From Nocardia iowensis (GTDB lineage Bacteria; Actinomycetota; Actinomycetes; Mycobacteriales; Mycobacteriaceae), in assembly GCF_019222765.1 (NCBI RefSeq), contig NZ_CP078145.1, forward strand, positions 4,650,001 through 4,714,000: a stretch of 64,000 nucleotides of DNA, read 5' to 3'. The notes beneath the pieces were generated by a model. It ran no database searches and was not told where the DNA came from. It was given only the letters and a program-made list of their open reading frames with translations. The position numbers and the translations under genes are program-made. Of this stretch, positions 24,318-32,958 are shown piece after piece. How positions within the stretch are numbered: position 1 is the first letter of the stretch; each line of letters opens with the position of its first letter.

Positions 24318-26552
24318 CTATAGCGCCTCGATGCGCGCGGGAACGTGCTTGTGCCATGGCGTGCCCGCGATGGCGTCGCGCCAGGTGACGTCGGTGAGTT
24401 CGTTGGCGGCGACGCCGGTGCGCTGGGTGCCGTCTCCGTCGGGCAGGTCGAGGCCTAAGCCGTTGGGGAGGGAGGCGTGGCCTGGTTGCATGCGGTCGTT
24501 GATTTCCACGGTCGAGACGGCGGTGCCGCGGCGGGTGGTGATGCGAGCGCGGTCGCCGGTGGTGAGGCCGAGGTCAGCGGCGTCGTCGGGATTGAGACGC
24601 AGGGCGCCGTCGGGGTCGCGGCGGCGCCAGGTGTCATCACGGAAGATGGTGTTGGCGGTGAAGGAACGACGCTCCCCTGCGGCCAGGACGAACGGGAATT
24701 CAGCACTCGTGTGAGTGGCCGGAGTGTTCGCGAGGTCGCGCAGGGCGTGTAGCAGTTCCGGTATCGCGACGGGGATGCGCTTGTCGGGATGGGGTAGGTA
24801 GTCCCATGCGTCGGCGTAGTCGTCCACGGTGAAGGTGACGCCGGAGCGGCCTGCGAGGATCGCGTCGAAGAGGGCCTCGGCGTCGCGGTGCCCGGCGCGG
24901 CGCATGGCGGCGGGATAGACCTTGGCGATGCGCTGGGCGAGCGCCCACAGGACCGCGGCGGAGCGGGCGTTGTCGGGCAGGGTCGGGCCCAGTGTCTCGT
25001 ACAGCACATACGGCGCCACGCCTGCGAGGGATTTGTCGGTCGCGAGCAGTGCGGCAAACGCCCATTTGTACGGTCGGCGACCGAGTTTCGCGGCCCTCCG
25101 CAGCACGGCGAGCTTGCCGCCGCCGACAGTGCCGAGCTCACGCAGCAGTCTGGCGTAGATCTCGGGTTCGGGCAGGGTGCCCGGCAGCGGGTCGAGCACC
25201 GGCGCGCGTAGGTGAAAGGTGTTGTGCGGGAATTCGAGATTGAAGAACGTCGCTTCCCACTTCTCGAATTGGCTGGCCGCGGGCAGCACGTAGTCGGCGT
25301 GCCGCGCTGTCTCGGTGAACGCGACATCGAGCACGACGACCAGGTCCAGCGCGTCGAGAGCTCGGCGGAACGTAGCTGAATCAGCAAGGGAGTGTGCGGG
25401 ATTCGATGATTCGATGATCATCGCGCGGAAGCGGTCGGGATGGTCGGTGAGGATTTCCTCCGTGATGGAGTTGCACGGCACCATGCCGCCGAGGATCGGA
25501 GCGCCGGTGACGGGAGTGCGTTTGATGTCGACGCTGTACCCGGCCAGCGGAGCCATCCACGAATGTGGGTGCATGGCACCGCGTTTGGCGAAGTTGCCGG
25601 TGAGCAGCCAGAGCAGTTTGTTCAGATACGAGATGAGGGTGCTGTTGGGGCTCTGCTGCACACCGAGGTCTTCGTACGTGGCGACGCTGTCGGCAATTCC
25701 GATGCGGTAGGCAGCGGCGCGCAGCAGTTGTTCAGGGACACCGCAGATTTCGGCGTAGGCGGCGACGTCGATGCCGGAAAACTCGTGCAGCACCGCCTCG
25801 GACCCGGTGGTGTGCTCGGTGAGGAAATTGTGGTCGACGAGGTCGTCCTGGACCAGGATGGCGAGGATCGCGGACAAGCACCAGGCATCGGTGCCCGGGC
25901 GTAGTTGCAGGTGGATGTCGGCGAGGTCGGCGGTTTCGGTGCGCACCGGGTCCAGCACGATCATGCTGCGGGCGGGATCCTTGGCGATCTGTTGCAGCAC
26001 CGTTCGTGCGCGCGGGACGCCGTGCGACTGCCAAGGGTTCTTGCCGAGGAACACCGACACCTCGGCATGCTCGAAATCGCCGGTGGTGTGACCGCCGGTG
26101 AGGTGCGCGTCGACCCAGCCTTCGCCGGTCTTCTCCTGCGCCAGCGCGCTGGACCGGTAGCGGGCACCGACGGCGCGGCGCAGTGCGCCACTGTAAGCGC
26201 CGCCGAGGTGATTGCCCTGTCCCCCGCCGCCGTAGTAGAAGATCTTGTCACCGCCGTATCGGTTCTTGACCTCGGTGAGGCGCTCGGCGACCTCGGAAAT
26301 AGCGGTGTCCCAGTCGATTTCGGTGAAGGTGCCGTCGGGTTCGCGGCGCAGCGGTGCGGTCAGGCGAGCGCCGCCATTCTGATAGTGGTCGAGTCGCAGC
26401 GCCTTGTTGCAGGTGTATCCGGCGGAGGCGACATGCTCCTTGTCGCCACGGATTTTGGCGAAGCGGCGGTCGTCGAGTTGGATCAGCAGGCCGCAGTTGT
26501 TCTCGCAGAGAATGCACGCGGTTTTGTGCCACTCATCCTGGGCAGTGGTCAT
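24318..26552 (-). CDS. Molybdopterin-dependent oxidoreductase (formate dehydrogenase/nitrate reductase-like)
   Basis: This is a single-subunit molybdenum enzyme of the DMSO reductase family. The N-terminal 4Fe-4S site is CILCENNCG with a fourth Cys in GYTCNKALR. The central region binds the bis-MGD cofactor (FLGKNPWQSHG, IIESSNPAHSLAD, DYVLPAASQFEKWEATFFN). The C-terminal MGD-binding barrel starts around NTIFRDDTWRRRDPDG. In the Mo-ligand region (SSALAQEKTGEG) I see no Cys or Sec. There is no Tat signal, so it is cytosolic; the redox partner and substrate are unknown. ATG 26552 fits the family start. Confidence 0.85.
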   Translation of the reverse strand: MTTAQDEWHKTACILCENNCGLLIQLDDRRFAKIRGDKEHVASAGYTCNKALRLDHYQNGGARLTAPLRREPDGTFTEIDWDTAISEVAERLTEVKNRYGGDKIFYYGGGGQGNHLGGAYSGALRRAVGARYRSSALAQEKTGEGWVDAHLTGGHTTGDFEHAEVSVFLGKNPWQSHGVPRARTVLQQIAKDPARSMIVLDPVRTETADLADIHLQLRPGTDAWCLSAILAILVQDDLVDHNFLTEHTTGSEAVLHEFSGIDVAAYAEICGVPEQLLRAAAYRIGIADSVATYEDLGVQQSPNSTLISYLNKLLWLLTGNFAKRGAMHPHSWMAPLAGYSVDIKRTPVTGAPILGGMVPCNSITEEILTDHPDRFRAMIIESSNPAHSLADSATFRRALDALDLVVVLDVAFTETARHADYVLPAASQFEKWEATFFNLEFPHNTFHLRAPVLDPLPGTLPEPEIYARLLRELGTVGGGKLAVLRRAAKLGRRPYKWAFAALLATDKSLAGVAPYVLYETLGPTLPDNARSAAVLWALAQRIAKVYPAAMRRAGHRDAEALFDAILAGRSGVTFTVDDYADAWDYLPHPDKRIPVAIPELLHALRDLANTPATHTSAEFPFVLAAGERRSFTANTIFRDDTWRRRDPDGALRLNPDDAADLGLTTGDRARITTRRGTAVSTVEINDRMQPGHASLPNGLGLDLPDGDGTQRTGVAANELTDVTWRDAIAGTPWHKHVPARIEAL

Positions 26553-26664
26553 GACTTCCCTCTAACGCTCGACTCCGACACGCCCGCTGGCGCTATGTCT
26601 CTGACGTGCCCGCTCACGAGTTCGACCTCCGACATTCCCGCGGGCACACCTGTGGTTCGCTCGC

Positions 26665-27636
26665 TCATTTGCCGACCTGGTCGACGCGGGTGCCGTCGAG
26701 CCACGGTTTGAGGTCGGCGAGAAACGGGGTATCGCCCAGCCTTTCGAGGTCTTCGAAGAAGGCAGTGGTGGTGCGTCCCGCCGCGGCGGTCGTGCCCGCG
26801 GAGATGAATCCGGCTTGCTCGCGGTCGAGGCCGCGGGAGAGCGACTTGTCGGTGCCGAAGTAGATGGCGCGCTTGGCTTCCGCGATGGCGACGGGATTGC
26901 GGGCGGCCAATCGCGCTGCGGTTGCTTGGGTTTCGGCCAGGAGTTGGGCTTCCGGGACCAGCCGATGGACGAGGCCGAGTCGGTAGCCTTCTTGCGCCGA
27001 CAGCGGTGCGCCCTCCAGGGTGACCTCAATAGCCTTGGCGGCGCCGAGCAGTCGAGACAGCCGCTGGGTTCCACCGCCACCTGGGATCAAGTTGGCCAGT
27101 ATTTCGATCTGACCCAATTTGACGTGATCGGCGTCGGCGGCATAGCGCAGGTCGCAGGACAGGGCGATCTCATGGCCGCCGCCGAGCGCGGGACCATTGA
27201 TCGCGGCCAGATACACCACCGCGGAGCGGTTCATCCGCAACGTGGTCTTCTTCCAGCGATGCCCCCACACCAGGCCCGCGCCGAGCCCGCCGCCGAAGCG
27301 TTCAGCCAGCCGCGCCGCACCGGGCAGCCGCATCGCCACGTCGCCGATCCGCAGGAACGGGGCCGCCACCCGAGCCGGGATGAACGGATGCGGCAGCTCG
27401 ATCATGCCGGTGAGCGCGCTCGGGTCGGCATGGGTGAGGAAACGGCCGGGCAGCCCGCCGGTGAGCACGACCGCGCCCACCGTGTCGTCTGCATCCGCGG
27501 CGGCGGTCAGTATGTCGAGGTCACGGACGAATTCGGGAGTGGCGAAATTGAGCGGTGGCGCGACGACCCGCGCCGTCAGCACCCGCCCATCTTGGTCCAA
27601 TTCGATGGTCTCCAACTGGAGGTCGGCGGCAGACAT
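26665..27636 (-). CDS. Enoyl-CoA hydratase/isomerase family protein
   Basis: This crotonase-fold enzyme acts on acyl-CoA esters. The oxyanion-hole segments are visible (FLTHADPSAL and NGPALGGGHEIALSCD), as is the downstream NLIPGGGGTQRLSRLLG with a Glu in LGQIEI. It has 323 residues; the usual length is about 260, with the extra in the region ELPHPFIPARVAAPFLRIGD, so it belongs to a longer subgroup. ATG 27636 was chosen because AAGGAG lies 7 nt upstream. A TetR-type operator overlapping its promoter (27727-27744) suggests it is repressed by the TetR gene next door. Confidence 0.85.
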   Translation of the reverse strand: MSAADLQLETIELDQDGRVLTARVVAPPLNFATPEFVRDLDILTAAADADDTVGAVVLTGGLPGRFLTHADPSALTGMIELPHPFIPARVAAPFLRIGDVAMRLPGAARLAERFGGGLGAGLVWGHRWKKTTLRMNRSAVVYLAAINGPALGGGHEIALSCDLRYAADADHVKLGQIEILANLIPGGGGTQRLSRLLGAAKAIEVTLEGAPLSAQEGYRLGLVHRLVPEAQLLAETQATAARLAARNPVAIAEAKRAIYFGTDKSLSRGLDREQAGFISAGTTAAAGRTTTAFFEDLERLGDTPFLADLKPWLDGTRVDQVGK

Positions 27637-27726
27637 CGGCGGCTCCTTCGATGCGCATGTCAACGGCCGGATGACGAGTCTGCTTCGGCGCAAACCCGAT
27701 TCGTTCGTACCCGGACCCGTTCTTGA

Positions 27727-27756
27727 CTATGGTGTCCACCATAATAGGTGTGTCAA
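27727..27756 (-). promoter_or_regulatory. Promoter with TetR-type operator upstream of enoyl-CoA hydratase
   Basis: On the minus strand TTGACA (27756-27751) is a good -35 box. The operator CTATGG-N6-CCATAA (27727-27744 on the plus strand) covers the -10 region. The same half-site and spacing occur upstream of the adjacent TetR gene. Confidence 0.6.
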
Positions 27757-27887
27757 GAGGTACCACCCACTACCGCGGCTGAGCAGTACCGATCGGCAGC
27801 CTGGAGCTCAGTCATCGGACAGCCGAATAGGCTCCGGCACAATCTCATCCGCGGTGCAATGTAGCGGCGGTCCGGCGGAGCGGGACG

Positions 27888-28508
27888 TCAGTTCTGGCGG
27901 CGGACGGTGGGGATCAGGTCGCGCAGTTCGTGGGTGATGTCGTCCAGCGGTGCGAGGTCGTGCTGGGCTCGGCACAGGGCGATAGCGCCCTCGAATGCGG
28001 TGACGGTGAGGGTGGCGAGGCGGCGGGCGCGGGGTTCGGGGATGCCGTCGCGGACCAGCATGTCGGCGAGGGCATGTTGCCAGCGGCTGAAGATGTCGGC
28101 GGCGGCGCGCGCGAATTCCGGTGCGTCGTCGTTGGTTTCGACGGCCACCGCGAACACCGGGCAGCCGGCACGGAAGTCACTGTCGACCAAGGTGCGCCGC
28201 CACAGCGCCGCGAACTGGTCGAGCGCGGTCACCGGATCGCTGTCCCTGGTCAACCGCTCGATGAACTCGGACATGACGGCACCCGCCGCGACAACCGCGT
28301 CATTGATCAGCTCCGTGCGCCCACCGGGAAAATGGTGATACACCGACCCCCGCGGCGCACCGGTACTGCTGAGCACCCGATCCACACTGGTAGCACTGGC
28401 CCCATGAATCCGCAACGACTCCACCGCGCCCTCGATCATCCGCCGCCGCGCATCCCCCGGCCGCGAACGTACAGAACCCTCACTACGCGCTCGGCGTGTC
28501 CCTGCCAT
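27888..28508 (-). CDS. TetR-family regulator (LmrA/YxaF-like)
   Basis: The N-terminal HTH (about residues 38-60) reads TSVDRVLSSTGAPRGSVYHHF, and the C-terminal domain matches the LmrA/YxaF group (GCPVFAVAVE). The protein has 206 residues. It lies directly upstream of the enoyl-CoA hydratase on the same strand, and both have a TTATGG-N6-CCATAA operator. It therefore probably represses itself and the hydratase. Confidence 0.85.
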   Translation of the reverse strand: MAGTRRARSEGSVRSRPGDARRRMIEGAVESLRIHGASATSVDRVLSSTGAPRGSVYHHFPGGRTELINDAVVAAGAVMSEFIERLTRDSDPVTALDQFAALWRRTLVDSDFRAGCPVFAVAVETNDDAPEFARAAADIFSRWQHALADMLVRDGIPEPRARRLATLTVTAFEGAIALCRAQHDLAPLDDITHELRDLIPTVRRQN

Positions 28509-28517
28509 ACCGCCATG

Positions 28518-28535
28518 TTATGGGATGTGCCATAA
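28518..28535. promoter_or_regulatory. TetR operator TTATGG-N6-CCATAA
   Basis: Perfect 6-bp arms with a 6-bp spacer, about 10 bp upstream of the TetR start; same design as the site at 27727-27744. Confidence 0.65.
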
Positions 28536-28607
28536 ACGTGACGCGGCATGGGTCGAAGGACAGATCCACCGACAGCCGACGCCGCCATCAGCAGTACCCA
28601 GCGTCCT

Positions 28608-28676
28608 CATGATCAACGGGACACAGTCGAGGCATTTCACGAGTAAGACTCCCGTGTTGTCGCGTTGATCGTGATC
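28608..28676. repeat. Palindromic repeat, CATGATCAACGG subtype
   Basis: Ends are CATGATCAACGGGACA and TGTCGCGTTGATCGTG, nearly inverted; the centre has TTTCACGAGTAA. Related to the dispersed family by its ACGGGACA arm and CGAGTA core. Confidence 0.55.
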
Positions 28677-28780
28677 GGGGACCGATGGCCGGTGGCCCCT
28701 CTGCCAGCTAGCGGATCGGTTGAACGCCCAGCCCGCCATGCCAGCCGGGATTACAAAGGACTCCAACGAACCGCAGTGAG

Positions 28781-28850
28781 CATGATCAACGAGGCGTGGT
28801 TGAGGGGTTTCGTGGGTGCGGCCTCGGTGGGGTCCCGTCTGATTGTGGTC
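28781..28850. repeat. Palindromic repeat, degenerate copy
   Basis: It begins CATGATCAACGAGGCGTGG, then TTGAGGGGTTTCGTG; CCTCGGTGGGGTCCCG lies at the right end. It aligns with the reverse complement of the copy at 53590. Confidence 0.45.
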
Positions 28851-29751
28851 AGGTGGTTCGGGGGGCTACTCGGGTGGCGTGGAAGTCGAGGAAGGCTGCG
28901 AGGGTGTCGGTGGGGGCTTCGACCTGGGGGTAGTGGCCTACCTTGGGGAGTTCGACGACGTCGGGGGTGGGGATCAGTTCGCGGTAGCGGCGGACCATGT
29001 GGGCGCCGGAGACAGGGTCGAGTAGGCCGTCGATGAGGCGGAGCGGCACCTTGGTGTCGCGCAGGGCACCGACCCAGCGTTCGCGATGTTTGCGGCGTTC
29101 GCTCATGTAGCGGATCAGCTTGTGGCCGTTACGTTTACCGTGTTTGCTGCACCACAGGGTCCAGAACTGGTCCAGCTCTTCTCTGCTCGGCTTGGTGTCG
29201 GGGCCGAAGACGCCGGACAGGCTGCTGGTGAAGGCGCGCTCGCTGGCGAGCATGCCGGCCAATGGTCCGAGCGGACTGGCCAGCAGGCGCTGCACCGGCC
29301 GGGCGCGGTGGGTCTCGGGGAACAGTCCGCCGTTGAGCAGGCATACCGATTCGATCACCAGCGACTCATCACCCGCGGCGCGGCGATCGATGTCGCGGGC
29401 CAGCAATTCCTGGGCGACGGTATCGCCGTAGTCGTGGGCGAGGATGTGGACGCGGGCGATCCCGTGTTCCCGCAACAGCTCCTCGTGGATGTCGGCCTGG
29501 TCGGCGATCGAGTAGGTGTAGTTGCGCGGCTTGGCCGACCAGCCGAAGCCGATCATGTCCGGCGCGATCACCCGGCCGAACCGGTCGCACAGACCGGGCC
29601 AGATGGCGTGCCAGTCCCAGGACGCCGTCGGGAATCCGTGGATGCAGAGCAGTGTTCCGGCAGCCCCGCCACCGTCGTCGCGATAGAAGATCTGATGGCC
29701 GCGATGGGTGTACCGCCTGCCGTTCGCCCGCCAGGACGCAAACTCCTCCAT
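28849..29751 (-). CDS. Alpha/beta hydrolase resembling MEST/PEG1
   Basis: This alpha/beta hydrolase has an Asp nucleophile. The oxyanion motif is CIHGFPTASWDW, the nucleophile elbow AHDYGDTVAQELL, the acid GLLDPVSG and the histidine KVGHYPQ. The cap region contains VCLLNGGLFPETHR, and RERWVGALRDTKVPL lies just before the acid. These segments match, from memory, the mammalian mesoderm-specific transcript protein (MEST) and its bacterial relatives better than ordinary epoxide hydrolases. I chose ATG 29751 because AAGGAGG lies 5-6 nt upstream. Substrate is unknown. Confidence 0.8.
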   Translation of the reverse strand: MEEFASWRANGRRYTHRGHQIFYRDDGGGAAGTLLCIHGFPTASWDWHAIWPGLCDRFGRVIAPDMIGFGWSAKPRNYTYSIADQADIHEELLREHGIARVHILAHDYGDTVAQELLARDIDRRAAGDESLVIESVCLLNGGLFPETHRARPVQRLLASPLGPLAGMLASERAFTSSLSGVFGPDTKPSREELDQFWTLWCSKHGKRNGHKLIRYMSERRKHRERWVGALRDTKVPLRLIDGLLDPVSGAHMVRRYRELIPTPDVVELPKVGHYPQVEAPTDTLAAFLDFHATRVAPRTT

Positions 29752-29876
29752 GCCTACCTCCTTGTCGCCGACAAGCATGGACCCCGAACCCCGTCGGCAC
29801 AGGAAATTCGTCGACACCGGACGTGTCATCTACCGCGCGTCGGATTGCCGCGAATGCGCTCTGCGAGAATGCCACG

Positions 29877-31736
29877 GTGCATGTCGCGATCGGCTTGGTG
29901 GTTCTCGTTGCGTCGGCAGCGGCGCTGGCGGCGCTGGCCCGCCGGTTCGGCATCTCCGAACCGCTGGTGTTGACCCTGGCCGGAGTAGCGGCGTCGTATC
30001 TGCCACTGGTGCCGGAGGTCCACGTCGAGCCGGAGATCATCCTGCTCGGCTTGCTGCCGCCGCTGCTGTACACCGCGGCGATCCGGACCTCGCTGGTGGA
30101 TTTCCGCGCGAACGCGGCGACCATCGCGTTCCTGTCGGTGGGTTTGGTGCTGTTCAGTACCTTCGTCGTGGCGGCCGTGGTGTGGTGGCTGCTTCCGGTG
30201 CCGTTCGCGGTGGCGGTGGCGCTCGGCGCGGTGGTGGCGCCGCCGGATGCGGTGGCCGCGACGGCGGTGGCGCGGCGGATCGGGATGCCACGCCAGATCG
30301 TCACCATCCTCGAGGCCGAGTCGCTGTTCAACGACGCGACGGCACTGGTGACGTTGCGTACCGCGATCGCGGCGGCGGCCGGTGCGGTGTCGGTGTGGAG
30401 CGCGGGCGGGGACTTTTTGCTGGCAGCGGGCGGCGGCGCGGTGGTCGGCATTGCGGTCGCGTATCTGCTTGCGCTGCTGCGCCGTCGGATCACCGACCCG
30501 GTGCTGGATACGACGCTGTCGTTCCTCGCGCCGTTCGCCGCGTACCTGCCCGCCGAAGGTATTCACGCGTCCGGCGTGATCGCGGTGGTCACCTGCGGGA
30601 TGATCCTCGGGCACGGCGCACCGGTCTGGCAGAGTGCGGCCTCGCGAATCGCGGAACGGACGAATTGGCGCACCATCCAGTTCATTCTGGAGAGCTCGGT
30701 GTTCGTGCTCATCGGGTTGCAGGTGCGCGGGATCCTCGAAGGCGCGTGGAGCAGCGGGCTCGATCATGGCACCCTGGTGGTCACCGCGATCGCGGTGCTG
30801 CTCGCGACGATGGTGGCGCGGCCACTGTGGATCTTCCCGTGGGCGTTGGTGTTCCGCAGGATCGGCCGGACCGCCGCGGATGTGCCGTTGACGCATCCGG
30901 CGGTGGTGTCCTGGGCGGGGATGCGTGGCGTGGTGACGCTGGCCGCGGTGCTGCTGCTGCCGGAGGACACGCCGCAGCTGCCGGTGCTGAAGCTGCTCGC
31001 GCTCGTGGTTGTCGCGGGAACCCTACTGCTACAAGGCACTTCGCTGCCGTGGTTGGTGCGGCTGCTGCGGCTGCGTGGGCCGAGCCGGGCCGAGGACGCG
31101 TTGCGCAAGGCGAGCCTGCTGCAGCAGGCAACCACGGCCGGACTGACCGCGCTGGAAGCCCAGATCACGCCCGCCACGCCGCCAGGGGTGGTGCAGCAGT
31201 TGCGCGATCGGGTGGCGTGGAAGGCCAATGCCGCATGGGAGCGGTTGGGGCGCGCGGAGTCCGAGCAGGCCACACCGACCGCGGAGTACCGGAGGCTGCG
31301 CCTGGAGATGTTGCGCGCGGAACGGGAAACGGTGCTGCGCGTGCGGGATTCGGGCACGGTGGACTACGAGATCCTGCAGCACGTGCTGGCCAGGCTGGAT
31401 CTGGAAGAGTCGATGATCGATCGATACGACGAGGCCGAGGAGGAGCGCGTCGAACCGCTCGCCGTTCCGTTAGCCGCCGAGAACTGTGCGCATCTGCAGG
31501 CCGCGCCGCTGGTCATGGACCCCGTCGAACCCGACGAGTGCACCGAATGCCTGGCCGAAGGACTGACCTGGGTGCACTTGCGAATGTGCTTGTCCTGCGG
31601 GCACATTGCGTGCTGCGATTCGTCGGTCGGCAATCACGCGACCAAGCACTACGGCAGCAGTGGGCATCCGGTGATGCGTAGTGTCGAGCCAGGTGAGGCA
31701 TGGCGGTGGTGCTATGTGGACGAGTTGCTGGGCTGA
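29877..31736 (+). CDS. Na+/H+ antiporter fused to a C-terminal UBP-type zinc finger
   Basis: Residues 1 to about 395 form a CPA1-type cation/proton antiporter with about 12 membrane helices. Recognised motifs are LVLTLAGVAASYLPLVP, GAVVAPPDAVAATAVA and ESLFNDATALV, which carries the transport Asp. A helical cytoplasmic linker follows. Residues about 548-619 hold a ZnF_UBP domain with CTECLAEG, HLRMCLSCGHIACCD, NHATKHYGSSGHP and the terminal WRWCYVDE. The length of 619 exceeds a plain antiporter by this domain. Start GTG 29877 gives the normal first helix. In eukaryotes UBP fingers bind ubiquitin C-termini; their bacterial role is unknown. Confidence 0.85.
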   Translation: MHVAIGLVVLVASAAALAALARRFGISEPLVLTLAGVAASYLPLVPEVHVEPEIILLGLLPPLLYTAAIRTSLVDFRANAATIAFLSVGLVLFSTFVVAAVVWWLLPVPFAVAVALGAVVAPPDAVAATAVARRIGMPRQIVTILEAESLFNDATALVTLRTAIAAAAGAVSVWSAGGDFLLAAGGGAVVGIAVAYLLALLRRRITDPVLDTTLSFLAPFAAYLPAEGIHASGVIAVVTCGMILGHGAPVWQSAASRIAERTNWRTIQFILESSVFVLIGLQVRGILEGAWSSGLDHGTLVVTAIAVLLATMVARPLWIFPWALVFRRIGRTAADVPLTHPAVVSWAGMRGVVTLAAVLLLPEDTPQLPVLKLLALVVVAGTLLLQGTSLPWLVRLLRLRGPSRAEDALRKASLLQQATTAGLTALEAQITPATPPGVVQQLRDRVAWKANAAWERLGRAESEQATPTAEYRRLRLEMLRAERETVLRVRDSGTVDYEILQHVLARLDLEESMIDRYDEAEEERVEPLAVPLAAENCAHLQAAPLVMDPVEPDECTECLAEGLTWVHLRMCLSCGHIACCDSSVGNHATKHYGSSGHPVMRSVEPGEAWRWCYVDELLG

Positions 31737-32069
31737 TCGATTCGAGCGGGTGCCGTTCCGATTTGGGTATCAGAAACGAAACAGCGCGGCGGTCGTCGAC
31801 GACTGCGACCCGACACAACATGCGCAGCACCGGGTTGCCCGTCGTCGCGTGCGGCGTAGCCAACGTGCGCGGCACCCGTCTGCCGGACGTCGCGCCGCCT
31901 TACACGCCGTGCCGGTGCCGAGCTTGGCCGTCGTCCCGCACGACCTCGGCACCGCCATAACCCAACGCACACGGCGGGTCTCCCCCTTCCCACAGCCGCG
32001 GGCACACGCCGTAAGGCAACATGCACGGCCCCGGACTTGCCCGTCATTTCGAACAGGCACCCCGCGCGG
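31737..32069. other. Gene-less region
   Basis: About 330 bp between the antiporter stop and the TetR stop (convergent). I see no gene, hairpin or repeat of note. Confidence 0.5.
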
Positions 32070-32618
32070 TCAGCGGCGGGCGTGCGAGTAGATGAGGCGG
32101 GCGTATTCGGTGAGGAGCTTGTCCAAGGAGAGGTCCTCGCCGCCTGCGGCGATTTGCTGGTAGCCGATCAGCATCGCCATGCCGAGCGAGGTGACCACGG
32201 CGGAGGTGTCGTCGTCGCCGACCACTCCCTTGATCGCCTTGTGCACTGTGCGCCTGCGGGATTCGTCGACCCGCTTGAGCGCCAGGTTGACCGATTCGTC
32301 GTTGGCGGCCCAGGCGCGAATGGCTGCTTCGGCGGCGTGGTGCAGGCCGACGGCGAGGTCGGACATGGCGCGGATGTCGTCATCGGGGTTGCCCTGGTTG
32401 AACTTCAGCGTCCGCAGGATCAGCACCTGCCGGTTCTCCCAATGCTCGAGCAGGGCGTCGACGAAACCCTGCCAGCTGCCGAAGTGGTGATAGAACGAGC
32501 CGCTGGTGACACCGAGCCGCCGGCACAGCACACCGATGTTGAGGCCCTTGAAGCCGAATTCCGCGAGCACCTCCAGAGCGGTGTCGAAGTACTGCTCCTT
32601 GGTGACCACACGTGACAT
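32070..32618 (-). CDS. TetR-family regulator
   Basis: The protein has 182 residues. Helix-turn-helix at about 22-45 contains LNIGVLCRRLGVTSGSFYHHF; the C-terminal ligand domain is helical and unassigned. ATG 32618 gives a normal TetR start (MSRVVTKEQYFDTALEVL). The palindrome ACCAGTTACCTGGT at 32738-32751 in its upstream region is a possible operator. The target gene is not clear; the AI-2E exporter lies upstream on the same strand and the antiporter downstream on the other. Confidence 0.85.
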   Translation of the reverse strand: MSRVVTKEQYFDTALEVLAEFGFKGLNIGVLCRRLGVTSGSFYHHFGSWQGFVDALLEHWENRQVLILRTLKFNQGNPDDDIRAMSDLAVGLHHAAEAAIRAWAANDESVNLALKRVDESRRRTVHKAIKGVVGDDDTSAVVTSLGMAMLIGYQQIAAGGEDLSLDKLLTEYARLIYSHARR

Positions 32619-32958
32619 GCCGGGTGCCGTTCTGTTCGTTCGGGCAGGAGTGGGGAGGACCGAACAGTACCCCATTGTCTCGTCGGCTCGTACGAGGATA
32701 GCCATGCGGTCGCGATGCCGTTCGAGCGACCCCGAGTACCAGTTACCTGGTGAAATACGTAGTGCGCGTGGATGATCGAGAGGTTGCGCGGCAAGCAGCG
32801 AGCGGTCGCGCAGCACCCGGGAGCCGTTTTGCTTCGCCTGGCCGTTCCTCAATACTCTTGGCGGACAGCCCGATCCGTAGTTCAGCCGCTATATAGCCGA
32901 ACCGGCGAACCCACGCGCCGCCCGGGCCGAACCGGAACTTCGCTGACCAGCCGCGCCA
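32619..32958. other. Gene-less region upstream of TetR gene
   Basis: About 340 bp with no supported gene. It contains the palindromes ACCAGTTACCTGGT (32738-32751) and GCTATATAGC (32888-32897). Confidence 0.5.

Larger units (their letters stand above)
28509..28848. other. Gene-less region with two repeat copies
   Basis: About 340 bp upstream of the TetR gene and downstream of the MEST-like hydrolase. It holds the TetR operator and two copies of a CATGATCAACGG-ended palindromic repeat (28608-28676 and 28781-28850). No gene was seen. Confidence 0.55.

Noticed and set aside
29708..31681. A 657-codon frame inside the antiporter gene
   Set aside because: It is Arg/Gly/Ala-rich and out of frame with a clear membrane transporter; typical third-position shadow.
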